A stretch of DNA of 41,661 bases, taken from Rhodospirillales bacterium (GTDB taxonomy: Bacteria; Pseudomonadota; Alphaproteobacteria; Rhodospirillales_A; JACZKS01). Below are positions 14,485 through 22,564 of this stretch, one piece after another (position 1 is the stretch's first letter; every line of letters starts with the position of its first letter). The notes under the pieces are model-generated. The model ran no database searches. It was given only the letters and a program-made list of their open reading frames with translations, and was not told the origin of the DNA. The stretch lies in assembly GCA_018648445.1 (NCBI GenBank), contig JABGRG010000027.1, positions 1 through 41,661 of the forward strand. The letters run 5' to 3'. The position numbers and the translations under genes were made by a program.

Positions 14485-16688
14485 GTACTATCTTTTTTCC
14501 AACTCTCTACAACCTTCCTCGCCCCCCTACATATACCCCGTTAAATGGGCTCTGGGACCACGTAGGCGGATATATAGGCGTGCTTCCACTTGTGCTTATC
14601 GTTTTCGGGATAACCAAGGCTAATCCTGCGCGCCGCCGTTCAATCTGGTTTTTCGTCGTGATGGCAGGTGTCGTGATTCTCAAAAACGCGGGGGTTCCGC
14701 CATTTATTTGGATCGGGCATTTGCCGATATTTGATCAGGTCTGGAGTCAACGCTACGGCAGTCCGGTGTGGACTTTCTGTCTGACTGTGGCTGCCGGGTT
14801 GGCGGTGGATGTTTTGTTTCCACGTGAGGCCTCCTTAAAAGCCGCATCCCCCTCGCCGATGTTGGGCTTGAGAGAAACCAGAGCGGCATCCATTACTCTG
14901 CTGTATCTTCTAATCCTGCCGACCCAATTTTTGTCTATTCTTGCCGTCTGGAACGGAGCTGGACCGATAGCCTGGGGCCTGACGGGGCTACTCGCCCTCG
15001 TGATTCTATATACAGCCGGGAGCGAAATAACCTGGTTCCCTGAGGTCCTTAAATCAACTCTTCACCGCTTCATCGAATCCGGCGCCTCTCTTCGATCCCT
15101 GGCCATTTCCGTAGCCGTAATTGCACCGGTTTTGGGATTTGTCTCAACCGCCATTATCCTGCCATTGATCCCTCCTGGCGGCGGGATTCTCAAAGGAATC
15201 GCTCTCGGGATAGCCCTGTTTGCTCCGGCAACAATGGCAGGAATCTCGGTGATCGTCGGCGCTCGAAAAGCCTCCCCATATCTCGCGGATAGGCGTTACT
15301 TGGTGGTGGCACTAATTCTATCGTTTGGTTATGCCCTTGCGCTGGCATGGTATCCCGCCATAGGGCCCGTCCAGAGGCCGTTTTTTGCGCCAATGGTTAT
15401 TGGAGGAGCTGTGGTTTCCATTACCACCGCGGCTCTTGGAGTTTGGCTCGTTAATCGCCGAATAATGGATCGCTTTGGACTATTCGCCTTGATTGTTCTT
15501 GCAATCGGCGAACTCACCTTTGCACTTGCCAGGGGCTATCCATCGACATGGGTATGGTGGAAACTTGGCGCCTGGGCGTTGGGCCTGGCCGCTGTTTGGG
15601 GGCTGGCCACACGCCGCATAACTCTCGTCGGCGTCGGTTTGACAGTCAGTTTGGTCGGCTACATTGTGATCGACTACACCGCCGAATCAGGTTATCCGGA
15701 TCGATCAGACCCTTTCGCCCGCCCGCCCTATGTTGACTTCGTAAATGAGCAACCCGGCCGAGCTCGCATAGCCGGCAGCGGTGGTATCCTCATGCCCAAT
15801 TTTGCCTCAGCTTTCGGTTTGTCCGACGTGCGATATATCCAATCTCTTGCGGTGCAAACCAAACACCACTTTATACAGAACCACCTTCAAGACATCCCAC
15901 TGTTGCGGGGTAACTCGTTGTGGTTCACGGGAATACCGGTGACCCGGTTCACAGATCTTTCACCCGGCATTAGCTTGTGGTACCGCGATTTCGCTAAATG
16001 GTATCCGCATCGCCCGTATTTTATAAAACTGGCCGTCGAACGCGCCAAATTTGGGTTGCGAGCGAAATACAAGGCGTTCGGCCTGCTTGGGGTCCGTTAT
16101 TTCGTGTTGCCCAACTGGACCGACCTTAACCCACCGACCCGTGCCTCCGCAGTCGGACAACGGCCCCGCTTCCCCCTAATCTACGATGCCGAGGTCAGGA
16201 TTTTTGAAAACCCGACCGCCGTGCCCCGAGCCTTCATCGTCCACGATGTGCTCAAGGCGCCGGATTTCATCGCCGCCCAAGAAATTGCCGGCGGTGATAC
16301 CTTCAAGCCGCTTAAGCAGGGGGTCGTTGAGGATGAATTTTTTTTGGAGGCGCAACAACCCATAGGCCAGATGGAGCCATCAACCGCCAAAGTTATTTCC
16401 GACGGCCTTCAAACCGTCGAAATCGAAACCAAGTCGCGGAGTCACGGTTTGCTGGTGTTGGCGGACATGCATTATCCGGGTTGGGAAGCCGAAATCGACG
16501 GCCAATCGGTTCCGGTACTCCGGGTCAACGGACTGGTGCGCGGCATTTGGCTTCCCCCCGGCACGCACAATGTGCGCTTCATGTACCGCCCATTGAGCTT
16601 CGAAGTGGGACTGTGGATTGCCGCCGCGACCGTTTTGGTGCTGATCGTTCTTCTACTTCCGTGGTGCTCCGCGAAGCGATCAGATTGA
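14481..16688 (+). CDS. YfhO-like polytopic membrane protein, probably N-terminally truncated
   Basis: This protein has up to 735 residues and about ten or eleven predicted membrane segments in its first 400. A long soluble tail (RIAGSGGILMPNFASAFGLSDVRYIQSL, LLGVRYFVLP) follows, then a beta-rich motif (LLVLADMHYPGWEAEIDGQ, VNGLVRGIWLPPGTHNVRFMYRP) and a last membrane helix. These C-terminal features are typical of the YfhO / GT-C-like family that acts in lipid-linked or surface glycan glycosylation. The first residues (STIFFPTLYNLPRP...YIGVLPLVL) resemble the middle of family members, so perhaps 300 N-terminal residues with the catalytic acidic loop are missing. The only start is a TTG at 14481, and the frame is open upstream just to 14445. 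It may be a pseudogene. It converges on the epimerase gene with 12 bases between. Confidence 0.65.
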   Translation: MSTIFFPTLYNLPRPPTYTPLNGLWDHVGGYIGVLPLVLIVFGITKANPARRRSIWFFVVMAGVVILKNAGVPPFIWIGHLPIFDQVWSQRYGSPVWTFCLTVAAGLAVDVLFPREASLKAASPSPMLGLRETRAASITLLYLLILPTQFLSILAVWNGAGPIAWGLTGLLALVILYTAGSEITWFPEVLKSTLHRFIESGASLRSLAISVAVIAPVLGFVSTAIILPLIPPGGGILKGIALGIALFAPATMAGISVIVGARKASPYLADRRYLVVALILSFGYALALAWYPAIGPVQRPFFAPMVIGGAVVSITTAALGVWLVNRRIMDRFGLFALIVLAIGELTFALARGYPSTWVWWKLGAWALGLAAVWGLATRRITLVGVGLTVSLVGYIVIDYTAESGYPDRSDPFARPPYVDFVNEQPGRARIAGSGGILMPNFASAFGLSDVRYIQSLAVQTKHHFIQNHLQDIPLLRGNSLWFTGIPVTRFTDLSPGISLWYRDFAKWYPHRPYFIKLAVERAKFGLRAKYKAFGLLGVRYFVLPNWTDLNPPTRASAVGQRPRFPLIYDAEVRIFENPTAVPRAFIVHDVLKAPDFIAAQEIAGGDTFKPLKQGVVEDEFFLEAQQPIGQMEPSTAKVISDGLQTVEIETKSRSHGLLVLADMHYPGWEAEIDGQSVPVLRVNGLVRGIWLPPGTHNVRFMYRPLSFEVGLWIAAATVLVLIVLLLPWCSAKRSD

Positions 16689-16700
16689 AAAAAAATCACG

Positions 16701-17696
16701 TCACGATGAGAGATGGGTGTGCCAGAGCCGCGTTGCCTCTGAGATGTTTTTCGGCGTCCATAATGGGGCGTCCCACCAATCCTCGATACACTCAAGCATC
16801 CGTCCCACGCCCTCGTCGAACGGAACCGTGGGACGCCAACCCAAAACACTTTGTATCTTCGAAATATCCGCCCAAGTGCAATCTGGTTCGCCTGGCCGCT
16901 CGGGCACCGAAACCACCTCACCGCCCAACAATTCCACCAAACGGTTAATTGACTGTGGATCGCCGTTTCCGAGGTTGAAGATTTCGCCACGAACCGATGT
17001 CTCCGCAGCGCGAAGGAATGCGTCGGCCACGTCAGTAACGTAGACAAAATCGCGTCTCTGAGTCCCGTCGCCAACCACCGTAAACGGTTCCCTGGCCAGT
17101 TTTTGACGCAGAAATACGCCGAATACGGCCCCATAAGCGCCGGTCGTTCGCACCCTGGGGCCGTAGGCATTAAAGATACGAATGGAATTGACAGGCAGCT
17201 TGTAGACCTGGTGCCAGTGGAAGACCGCCTGCTCTCCCAAATTTTTGCTCAGTGCGTAGGGGTACCGCGGATCGATGGGATGGTTCTCATTTGTCGGCAC
17301 ATCGGCCAAGCCGTAACACGACGAAGACGCGGCGTAGACCAAACCGCCCACCTCGGCCCGCCGGGCGGCCTCCAGAACCCTAACCGTACCCATTACGTTT
17401 GAGGAAATGTAATCTGTCGGGCGTTCGATAGACGGAACAATGTCACCGATACCTGCGAAGTGAAAAACCAACCTCGCCCCGGCGAACAGAGAATCGTCGT
17501 CCTTAATATCCTGTATATGACGCCGTTCGAAAACGATATCCGGATTGCGGGCGTGTTGTGCCAGGTTAGGCTCGCGACCGCAGGAAAGATTGTCGATTAC
17601 GCGCACCTTATATCCGCGTTCAAGCAGGAGATCGACCATATGGCTCCCGATGAAACCGGCACCACCGGTAACCACGGCTGTTTGTCTGGCGGTCAT
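16701..17696 (-). CDS. NAD-dependent epimerase/dehydratase (UDP-sugar type)
   Basis: This 331-residue extended short-chain dehydrogenase has a nucleotide-binding GGAGFIGSH at residues 11-19 and a catalytic Tyr-x3-Lys as YALSK (147-151) with serines just before it (AASSSCYG). NAYGPRVRTTGAYGAVFGVF, GDGTQRRDFVYVTDVADAF and IFNLGNGD follow. These are family marks of UDP-glucose 4-epimerase-like enzymes that act on nucleotide sugars for surface polysaccharides. The start overlaps the stop of the upstream epimerase (ATGA), so the two form one leftward operon. The specific sugar cannot be assigned. Convergence with the YfhO-like gene suggests the block once belonged to a glycan-synthesis cluster. 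Confidence 0.9.
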   Translation of the reverse strand: MTARQTAVVTGGAGFIGSHMVDLLLERGYKVRVIDNLSCGREPNLAQHARNPDIVFERRHIQDIKDDDSLFAGARLVFHFAGIGDIVPSIERPTDYISSNVMGTVRVLEAARRAEVGGLVYAASSSCYGLADVPTNENHPIDPRYPYALSKNLGEQAVFHWHQVYKLPVNSIRIFNAYGPRVRTTGAYGAVFGVFLRQKLAREPFTVVGDGTQRRDFVYVTDVADAFLRAAETSVRGEIFNLGNGDPQSINRLVELLGGEVVSVPERPGEPDCTWADISKIQSVLGWRPTVPFDEGVGRMLECIEDWWDAPLWTPKNISEATRLWHTHLSS

Positions 17697-18691
17697 GTCG
17701 CGCTCAAAGCTTTCATCCGCTTGACGTTGAAGTAGCGGTCATCCTCCATGCTATCGGGTAAGCGGTCGTCTTTAAATGCCCGGCACAATTCTCGGGCGGC
17801 ATCCTCAATGCTTCTTTTGGGTTGATAGCCAAGTACCCGTCGAATTTTATCCGAGTTGATGTGATAGGATCGGGGGTCGTCAGACTCGGTCGTGATGATA
17901 TCGATATCCCCCATCTCCGGAAATTCCTTCATCACCACGGCGCGCACCAACTTTGCAATTTCCGCGATCGACAAGTTTTGGTAGCCGATATTGAAAGTTT
18001 CGCCATGGATCTTCTCAGCTGGCGCCGTAAGCATCATTTCGTACACGTCACACATATCGGAAATATGAAGATTAGGGCGCAATTGTTTGCCACCAAACAC
18101 CGTAATGCGACCGTTGTTGATCGCGTGGTTGGTGAGAATGTTGACGCTTAAATCCAAGCGAGTGCGTGGGCTATATCCACAAACTGTGGCGGGCCGGATA
18201 GATACGCATATAAATTCATCCGACGCGTGTTTAAACAGGAGTGGTTCACACATCCCTTTATACTTGTTGTAAAGGGTCAACGGCACCAACGGATGATCCT
18301 CGAACACCTCGGGCGCATCGGAGACGCCATAGACTGAACTTGTGGAGCAGTAAATAAACCTTTTCACCCCTGCTTTCTTCGCCGCGATTACCATGGGCTC
18401 GAAGCATTCTAGGTTTATGGTTGTGCTAAGACTCTCGTCCAACGCGAAGCTGGGATCGTTGGAAATACACGCCAAATGGATAACGGCGTCAACTCCACGG
18501 AGCGCCTCGGCCAGTCGCGGCGTATCCCGGATATCGCCATCGATCACCTTGAGACGAGGGTGATCAGGCAATCCGTCGCGACCAAAAAACATTATATCGT
18601 AAACGGACACGGTGTAACCGGCATCTAACAGTCGCGGCGTCAATACGCAGCCGACGTACCCAGCCCCACCCGTAACTAGAACATGTTTCAT
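17693..18691 (-). CDS. NAD-dependent epimerase/dehydratase, first gene of the pair
   Basis: This 332-residue extended short-chain dehydrogenase has GGAGYVGCVLTPRLL at residues 8-22 (dinucleotide binding), CSTSSVYG near 115-122, and the catalytic Tyr-x3-Lys as YNKYK at 141-145. The C-terminal region has TFNIGYQNLSIAEIAKLV and RRVLGYQPKRSIEDAARELCRAF, typical of nucleotide-sugar epimerases and dehydratases. It differs enough from the downstream partner to have a different sugar substrate. It heads the two-gene leftward operon. Together they probably make one or two modified sugars for a surface polymer, but no glycosyltransferase or sugar transferase accompanies them here. Confidence 0.9.
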   Translation of the reverse strand: MKHVLVTGGAGYVGCVLTPRLLDAGYTVSVYDIMFFGRDGLPDHPRLKVIDGDIRDTPRLAEALRGVDAVIHLACISNDPSFALDESLSTTINLECFEPMVIAAKKAGVKRFIYCSTSSVYGVSDAPEVFEDHPLVPLTLYNKYKGMCEPLLFKHASDEFICVSIRPATVCGYSPRTRLDLSVNILTNHAINNGRITVFGGKQLRPNLHISDMCDVYEMMLTAPAEKIHGETFNIGYQNLSIAEIAKLVRAVVMKEFPEMGDIDIITTESDDPRSYHINSDKIRRVLGYQPKRSIEDAARELCRAFKDDRLPDSMEDDRYFNVKRMKALSAT

Positions 18692-19247
18692 TCTTTGCTT
18701 CCGTGACTCGGTCGAATTTAATCCCCGCTTCGAGAAGCGGATAATGGTCAGGCCTTTGCGGTCTCGTCAAGAACCCCAAAAGAAAATAGGCGCCGTTTCC
18801 GATAGCACATTCATCGAAATGGGTGAGGAGCCTAGTTTTTCGGATGAGTGGCGGAGTCGATCTCAGGCTTTGTCAGAGCAAACTGACTTGAGGCGGCGAG
18901 GTGGGTTTTGTAGCGTCTGTGGATGAAAAAACCGTTCCGATATTTCAAGACATCGCCCGAGGTTATCCGCCTGGCAGTGATTATGTATGTCCGCTTTCCG
19001 CTACGGAGGACACGGTGGCTGTTCGCGGTTGGTTCGCCTGGCCATGGCGGCGGCCGATGTTCTCGACCCCGATAGCGCCTTTTGCGCTGGACTTCCCGGT
19101 CAAAGGAAGCATTGCTGTGACTATCAACTGCTTGGGCGACGGGTCGCAAATTCGGTCCGCCGCCGGCCCCGGCCGAACCAAACGGCGGGGCCTGGGTTGG
19201 TGTAAGCGCCGCAAAGGCTGCGGCGCCTAACACCAAAGGAGGCCGAG
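18692..19247. other. intergenic region upstream of the recombinase operon
   Basis: I see no convincing gene in these 556 bases; overlapping frames on both strands lack family features and good start sites. The region must hold promoters for the leftward epimerases and the rightward DUF3489 operon. Its right end has GC-rich inverted repeats, including GGCCCCGGCC near 19160 and the perfect 8-bp hairpin at 19206-19226, followed by an AAAGGAGG ribosome binding site (19236-19243). Confidence 0.5.
19206..19226 (+). promoter_or_regulatory. leader hairpin just upstream of the DUF3489 ribosome binding site
   Basis: GCGCCGCA (19206-19213) and TGCGGCGC (19219-19226) form a perfect 8-bp GC-rich stem with a 5-base AAGGC loop. 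The stem ends 9 bases before the AAAGGAGG Shine-Dalgarno. There is no T-tract, so it is more likely a leader-RNA structure than a terminator. Confidence 0.5.
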
Positions 19248-19829
19248 ATGCCCAAGCTTACCGAAACCCAGCTGGTTATTCTGACAGAAGCGGCCAAACG
19301 CGATAACGGCGCGGTTCTGCCGCTTCCCGAGTCGCTCAAGCTTCAGGGTGGTGCCGCTAACGCGCCCCTCAAGAGCTTGCTAAAAAAGGGCTTTATTGGC
19401 GAGGTCCCGGCCACCGGCGAGGCCGTGACCTGGCGGGACGGCGAAGATGGCCAACGTCTTACCCTGGCGATCACCGATGCCGGTCTTGCGGCGATTAAAG
19501 TTGAGACCGAGGACGCCGAGCCGGACCACGCCTCCCCACAAACCAACAAACGCGCTCGGAAGCCCAATAAGCTCCACCCATCGCGTCGGCAGGTGCCCAA
19601 GACATCAACGGTAGCGGCGCGCCCGACGACCAAGCAGGAAACTCTGGTCAATCTCCTCAAGCAAAATAAAGGTACGACGCTCGCCGAAATCATGGCCGCC
19701 ACCGGCTGGCAGGCCCATTCGGTACGCGGCGCCATTAGCGGCACCGTCAAGAAGAGGCTCGGCCTGCCGGTCAGTTCCGCGATCGAGGACGACCGTGGTC
19801 GGGTCTACCGGATCGTTGCGCGGGATTAA
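19248..19829 (+). CDS. DUF3489 domain protein
   Basis: This 193-residue protein has a basic, lysine-rich linker (NKRARKPNKLHPSRRQ, about 102-117) followed by a C-terminal DUF3489 domain. The domain contains KQETLVNLLKQNKGTTLAEIMAATGWQAHSVRGAISG, then KRLGLPV and RVYRIV, a winged-helix-like fold that probably binds DNA. The N-terminal part (TETQLVILTEAAKRDNGAVLP) is also typical. A strong AAAGGAGG lies 5-12 bases upstream. It is the first of three closely spaced genes (DUF3489, DUF2924, serine recombinase), a set I know to recur in Alphaproteobacteria. An accessory role in controlling or directing the recombinase is inferred, not shown. Confidence 0.9.
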   Translation: MPKLTETQLVILTEAAKRDNGAVLPLPESLKLQGGAANAPLKSLLKKGFIGEVPATGEAVTWRDGEDGQRLTLAITDAGLAAIKVETEDAEPDHASPQTNKRARKPNKLHPSRRQVPKTSTVAARPTTKQETLVNLLKQNKGTTLAEIMAATGWQAHSVRGAISGTVKKRLGLPVSSAIEDDRGRVYRIVARD

Positions 19830-19833
19830 TGCC

Positions 19834-20289
19834 ATGGGGAACGTCGATCCAATCGCGGTCTTGCAGAACATGGACACCGCCGCACTGCTGGCACTGTGGA
19901 ACCGGTCCGTCGGCACGCCGGCCCCCAGGCGGATTAGCCGGGACCTGCTCCTGTTAGCCTTGGCTTATCATAAACAAGAGCAGATGGAGGGCGGCCTGAG
20001 CGAGGCCGCTCTCAAACGCCTGGCCGGTCTGGCGGACCGCGACGGTGATGATGGGACGCCACCGCCGCCCCTCCCGCAACTCCGGCCCGGAACGCGACTT
20101 GTTCGGGAATGGCGCGGCGAGGCCCATCAGGTGACCGTGCTCGAGGACGGTTTCGAATATCGGGAGATGAACTACCGGAGCCTATCACAGATCGCCCGGT
20201 CCATAACCGGGACGCAATGGTCCGGCCCGCTCTTTTTCGGGCTGCGCAAAGCAAACGGTTCCGGAAGGGAATCTTCTGATGAACGGTAA
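19834..20289 (+). CDS. DUF2924 domain protein
   Basis: This 151-residue protein has the family's C-terminal signature: TRLVREWRGEAHQVTVLEDGF, then YREMNYRSLSQIARSITGTQWSGPLFFGLRK. The N-terminal part (LALWNRSVGTPAPRRISRDLLLLALAYHKQE) is helical and basic and may bind DNA. I start it at the ATG at 19834, four bases after the DUF3489 stop. An upstream in-frame ATG at 19795 lies inside the DUF3489 gene and is less likely. Its 3' end overlaps the recombinase start by 11 bases, so the two are translationally coupled. The molecular function of DUF2924 is not established; constant pairing with this recombinase type suggests a partner role. Confidence 0.92.
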   Translation: MGNVDPIAVLQNMDTAALLALWNRSVGTPAPRRISRDLLLLALAYHKQEQMEGGLSEAALKRLAGLADRDGDDGTPPPPLPQLRPGTRLVREWRGEAHQVTVLEDGFEYREMNYRSLSQIARSITGTQWSGPLFFGLRKANGSGRESSDER

Positions 20290-22024
20290 TCCTGTTAAGC
20301 GTCCGCGTTGCGCAATCTATACCCGCAAATCCTCCGAGGAAGGGCTTGAGCAGGAGTTCAACTCGCTGGATGCCCAGCGCGAAGCCTGCGAGGCCTTTAT
20401 CAAGAGCCAAGCCGGGGAGGGCTGGCGGCGAATTCAAACGCACTACGATGATGGCGGTGTCTCCGGTGCCACCATGAAACGCCCGGCCCTCGAGGCGCTG
20501 CTTGCCGATATCGAAGCTGGTAGGGTTGACACCGTGGTTGTCTACAAGGTCGATCGTCTGACCCGCGCACTCGCCGACTTCGCCAAGATGGTTGAGATCT
20601 TTGACGCCCACGGCGTCTCTTTCGTCTCGGTCACCCAGCAGTTCAACACTACCACCTCAATGGGACGGTTGACGCTCAACATGCTGCTCAGCTTCGCCCA
20701 GTTCGAGCGCGAGGTCACCGGCGAGCGCATCCGCGACAAGGTCGCCGCTTCCAAGAAGAAGGGGATGTGGATGGGGGGCTTCGTACCCCTTGGTTATGAG
20801 GCCAAGGACCGCACGCTGGTCATCAACAAGCCGGAAGCCGAGACCGTGCGCACGATCTTCCGCCTCTATCTCGAGCACGGCAATGTACGCCGGGTGATGG
20901 ACGAAGCCGATCGCCTGGGCCTCACGACCAAGATCCGCCAAACCCGAAACGGCCGCATGGCCGGCGGCCGTCCTTTAAGCCGCGGGCATATCTACCGCAT
21001 TCTTCAAAACCCTCTCTATGTCGGTCGGATCGGCCATAAGGGCCAAACCTATGAAGGTCAGCATCCTGCCATCATCGATACCGCGACTTGGGACACTGTC
21101 CAGACGAACCTTGCCGATAACGCCCATGACCGGCGATCCGGTGCAAGAGCAGCGGAGCCGAGCTTGCTGGCCGGGCTTATTCATGATGATCGTGGCAACC
21201 GGTTGAGCCCATCCCATGCGGTCAAGGATGGCAGGCGATATCGCTACTATGTGAGCCAGGCCGTCCTACAGAATCGCAAAGAGGATGCCGGTGCGGTCAT
21301 GCGGGTTCCGGCCCGCGAGATCGAGGGGTTAGTGGAGGGGCGTGTCCGCACATTCCTCAAAAACCCAGGAGAGGTGATTGACGCAATCGGCGATCCTGAA
21401 AACCCCCGCGACCAGCACCGCATTATGGTCGCGGCTCGGAAGCTCGCGGACCGCTGGCCCGGAACGGCAACTTCCCGACGGCGAAGCTTCCTCCTCCAGG
21501 TCATCTCCGGCATCACCATCGGTGAAGATTCCATCGAAATTAGGCTTCGACGGATCGCGCTACGCAATGTCCTGCTGGGCAAGACGCCATCGGCGGGCAT
21601 GGCTGCGACGGCGCGTGACCATGGCGATGATACCGATCATGATCATGACCTCATCCTTTCCGTACCGGCCCGCCTGAAACCCTGCTCCGGTGAGATGCGG
21701 CTGGTGATCCCGCCGGGGCATTCGAACGATCTACGACCGCGCCCCAACACGCCACTCATCAGGGCGCTGGCCCGCGCGCATGACTGGAAGCAAAAGCTCT
21801 TCTCTGGCGAGGCACGGTCCATCCGCGCCATCGCAAGAAGCGAAGGCATGTCGGACAGCTATGTCGGATACATCCTCCGCCTTGCCTTTCTTGCCCCCGA
21901 TATCACCGAGGCTATCCTCGATGGCCGTCAACCGGCGGATCTAGAACTCAACACCCTAATGAGATCGATCCCGCATTCGTGGCCCGATCAGCGCCGACTC
22001 TACCGGTTTGGCAACAGCGCCTGA
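20279..22024 (+). CDS. large serine recombinase
   Basis: This 581-residue site-specific DNA recombinase has an N-terminal resolvase domain containing AIYTRKSSEEGLEQEFNSLDAQREAC, with the nucleophilic serine at about residue 18. VYKVDRLTRALADF and RLTLNMLLSFAQFERE are further active-site segments. A central recombinase domain (VRRVMDEADRLGL, SRGHIYRILQNPLYVGRIGHKG) precedes a short ribbon-like region (LLAGLIHDDRGNRLSP, YRYYVSQAVLQ). The C-terminal part is helical with a second DNA-binding-like segment (SIRAIARSEGMSDSYVGYILRLAFLAP). It appears intact. It lies 290 bases from tRNA-Ser and may catalyse integration or excision of the surrounding island. Serine recombinases of this size do not usually target tRNA genes, so its link to the repeat at the tRNA end is uncertain. 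Confidence 0.95.
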   Translation: MNGNPVKRPRCAIYTRKSSEEGLEQEFNSLDAQREACEAFIKSQAGEGWRRIQTHYDDGGVSGATMKRPALEALLADIEAGRVDTVVVYKVDRLTRALADFAKMVEIFDAHGVSFVSVTQQFNTTTSMGRLTLNMLLSFAQFEREVTGERIRDKVAASKKKGMWMGGFVPLGYEAKDRTLVINKPEAETVRTIFRLYLEHGNVRRVMDEADRLGLTTKIRQTRNGRMAGGRPLSRGHIYRILQNPLYVGRIGHKGQTYEGQHPAIIDTATWDTVQTNLADNAHDRRSGARAAEPSLLAGLIHDDRGNRLSPSHAVKDGRRYRYYVSQAVLQNRKEDAGAVMRVPAREIEGLVEGRVRTFLKNPGEVIDAIGDPENPRDQHRIMVAARKLADRWPGTATSRRRSFLLQVISGITIGEDSIEIRLRRIALRNVLLGKTPSAGMAATARDHGDDTDHDHDLILSVPARLKPCSGEMRLVIPPGHSNDLRPRPNTPLIRALARAHDWKQKLFSGEARSIRAIARSEGMSDSYVGYILRLAFLAPDITEAILDGRQPADLELNTLMRSIPHSWPDQRRLYRFGNSA

Positions 22025-22312
22025 TCCCCTCTGCCATCAGCATCAAGCCAACTCACCGACCTCATCATGCGCTGCCTAAATCGAGGTTGAATGCCCGGTT
22101 CGGCCAGCGTACCACCCGGAATCCTTATCGGCTAATGCTCACTGCGAAATAGCCGAGTAGAGAAAAAGGGTCGAGAAAGGGGCCCCACCCGGGAATTACG
22201 GATTCTCTCGGTGAGCGTCCGAAGGAGTCATGCCGCTGAACGCCGCGGACAGCCGCGGTTCGCACCGGTTGTTCGGGTATCTCTCCCGAATTGTTGGAAA
22301 ACGAAGACTAGC
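22025..22312. other. gap between recombinase and tRNA-Ser
   Basis: No gene is seen. Inverted repeats include TCGGCTA (22128-22134) with TAGCCGA (22150-22156), and CCGCGG pairs near 22240-22257. They could be recombinase-binding or transcription-end structures. The candidate right attachment repeat begins at 22303. Confidence 0.5.
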
Positions 22313-22318
22313 TGGCGG
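22303..22318. repeat. candidate attachment repeat, right copy at the tRNA-Ser 3' end
   Basis: GAAGACTAGCTGGCGG overlaps the last six bases of the tRNA gene (CCA end, discriminator and two acceptor bases, minus strand). It matches 12688-12703 at 15 of 16 positions in direct orientation. Direct repeats of a tRNA 3' end on both sides of a segment are the usual scar of site-specific integration. Confidence 0.45.
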
Positions 22319-22402
22319 ATGGGGTGGGATTCGAACCCACGATGAGCTTCCACCCATACTCCCTTAGCAGGGGAGCGCCTTCAGCCACTCGGCCACCCAT
22401 CC
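22313..22402 (-). tRNA. tRNA-Ser(GCU)
   Basis: On the minus strand the gene reads from GGATGGG at 22402 and pairs with CCCATCC before the discriminator G and an encoded CCA. The D-arm is GCCGAGTGGCTGAAGGC, the anticodon stem-loop is CTCCCCTGCTAAGGGAG with anticodon GCT, a long variable arm is present as in all tRNA-Ser, and the T-arm is GTGGGTTCGAATCCCAC. It reads AGC and AGU codons. The 3' end faces the candidate island. Confidence 0.97.
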
Positions 22403-22537
22403 GCTTGGGGCGAAAACTAGTGACCCAAGGGGTTTGGCGTCAATCTCTATTTTTGGGGAAATACAGGAAAAATTGAAATGGTGGCCTAGATCGGTATTGC
22501 CAAACGCAAAAATGACGCGTAATGTCTGGTCGTCATA

Positions 22538-22548
22538 TTGTTATACAA
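22538..22548. promoter_or_regulatory. putative GntR-family operator
   Basis: TTGTTATACAA is an inverted repeat with the GT-N3-AC core usual for GntR/FadR-family operators. It lies 16 bases before the GntR start codon, where autorepression would be expected. It rests on one copy only. Confidence 0.5.
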
Positions 22549-22564
22549 CTAGGCAATAATTCCG

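Larger units (their letters stand above)
12688..22318. mobile_element. candidate genomic island next to tRNA-Ser
   Basis: This 9.6-kb segment is bounded by a 15/16-bp direct repeat whose right copy covers the tRNA-Ser CCA end. It contains repeats, an IS6 element, a truncated surface-polysaccharide-type gene, two epimerases and a DUF3489/DUF2924/serine recombinase set close to the tRNA. It separates two sugar-catabolic clusters that could once have been adjacent. Boundaries are tentative. The short repeat could be coincidental, and some contents may have arrived separately. Confidence 0.42.

Noticed and set aside
18901..19230. A 109-codon frame upstream of the DUF3489 gene
   Set aside because: It has no family features, competes with other frames on both strands, and its end encodes only the basic residues forced by the GC-rich hairpins.
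21192..21204. A third LacI-type operator (GGCAACCGGTTGAGC) inside the recombinase gene
   Set aside because: It shares only the CAACCGGTTG core, lies inside a coding region and is far from any related promoter.
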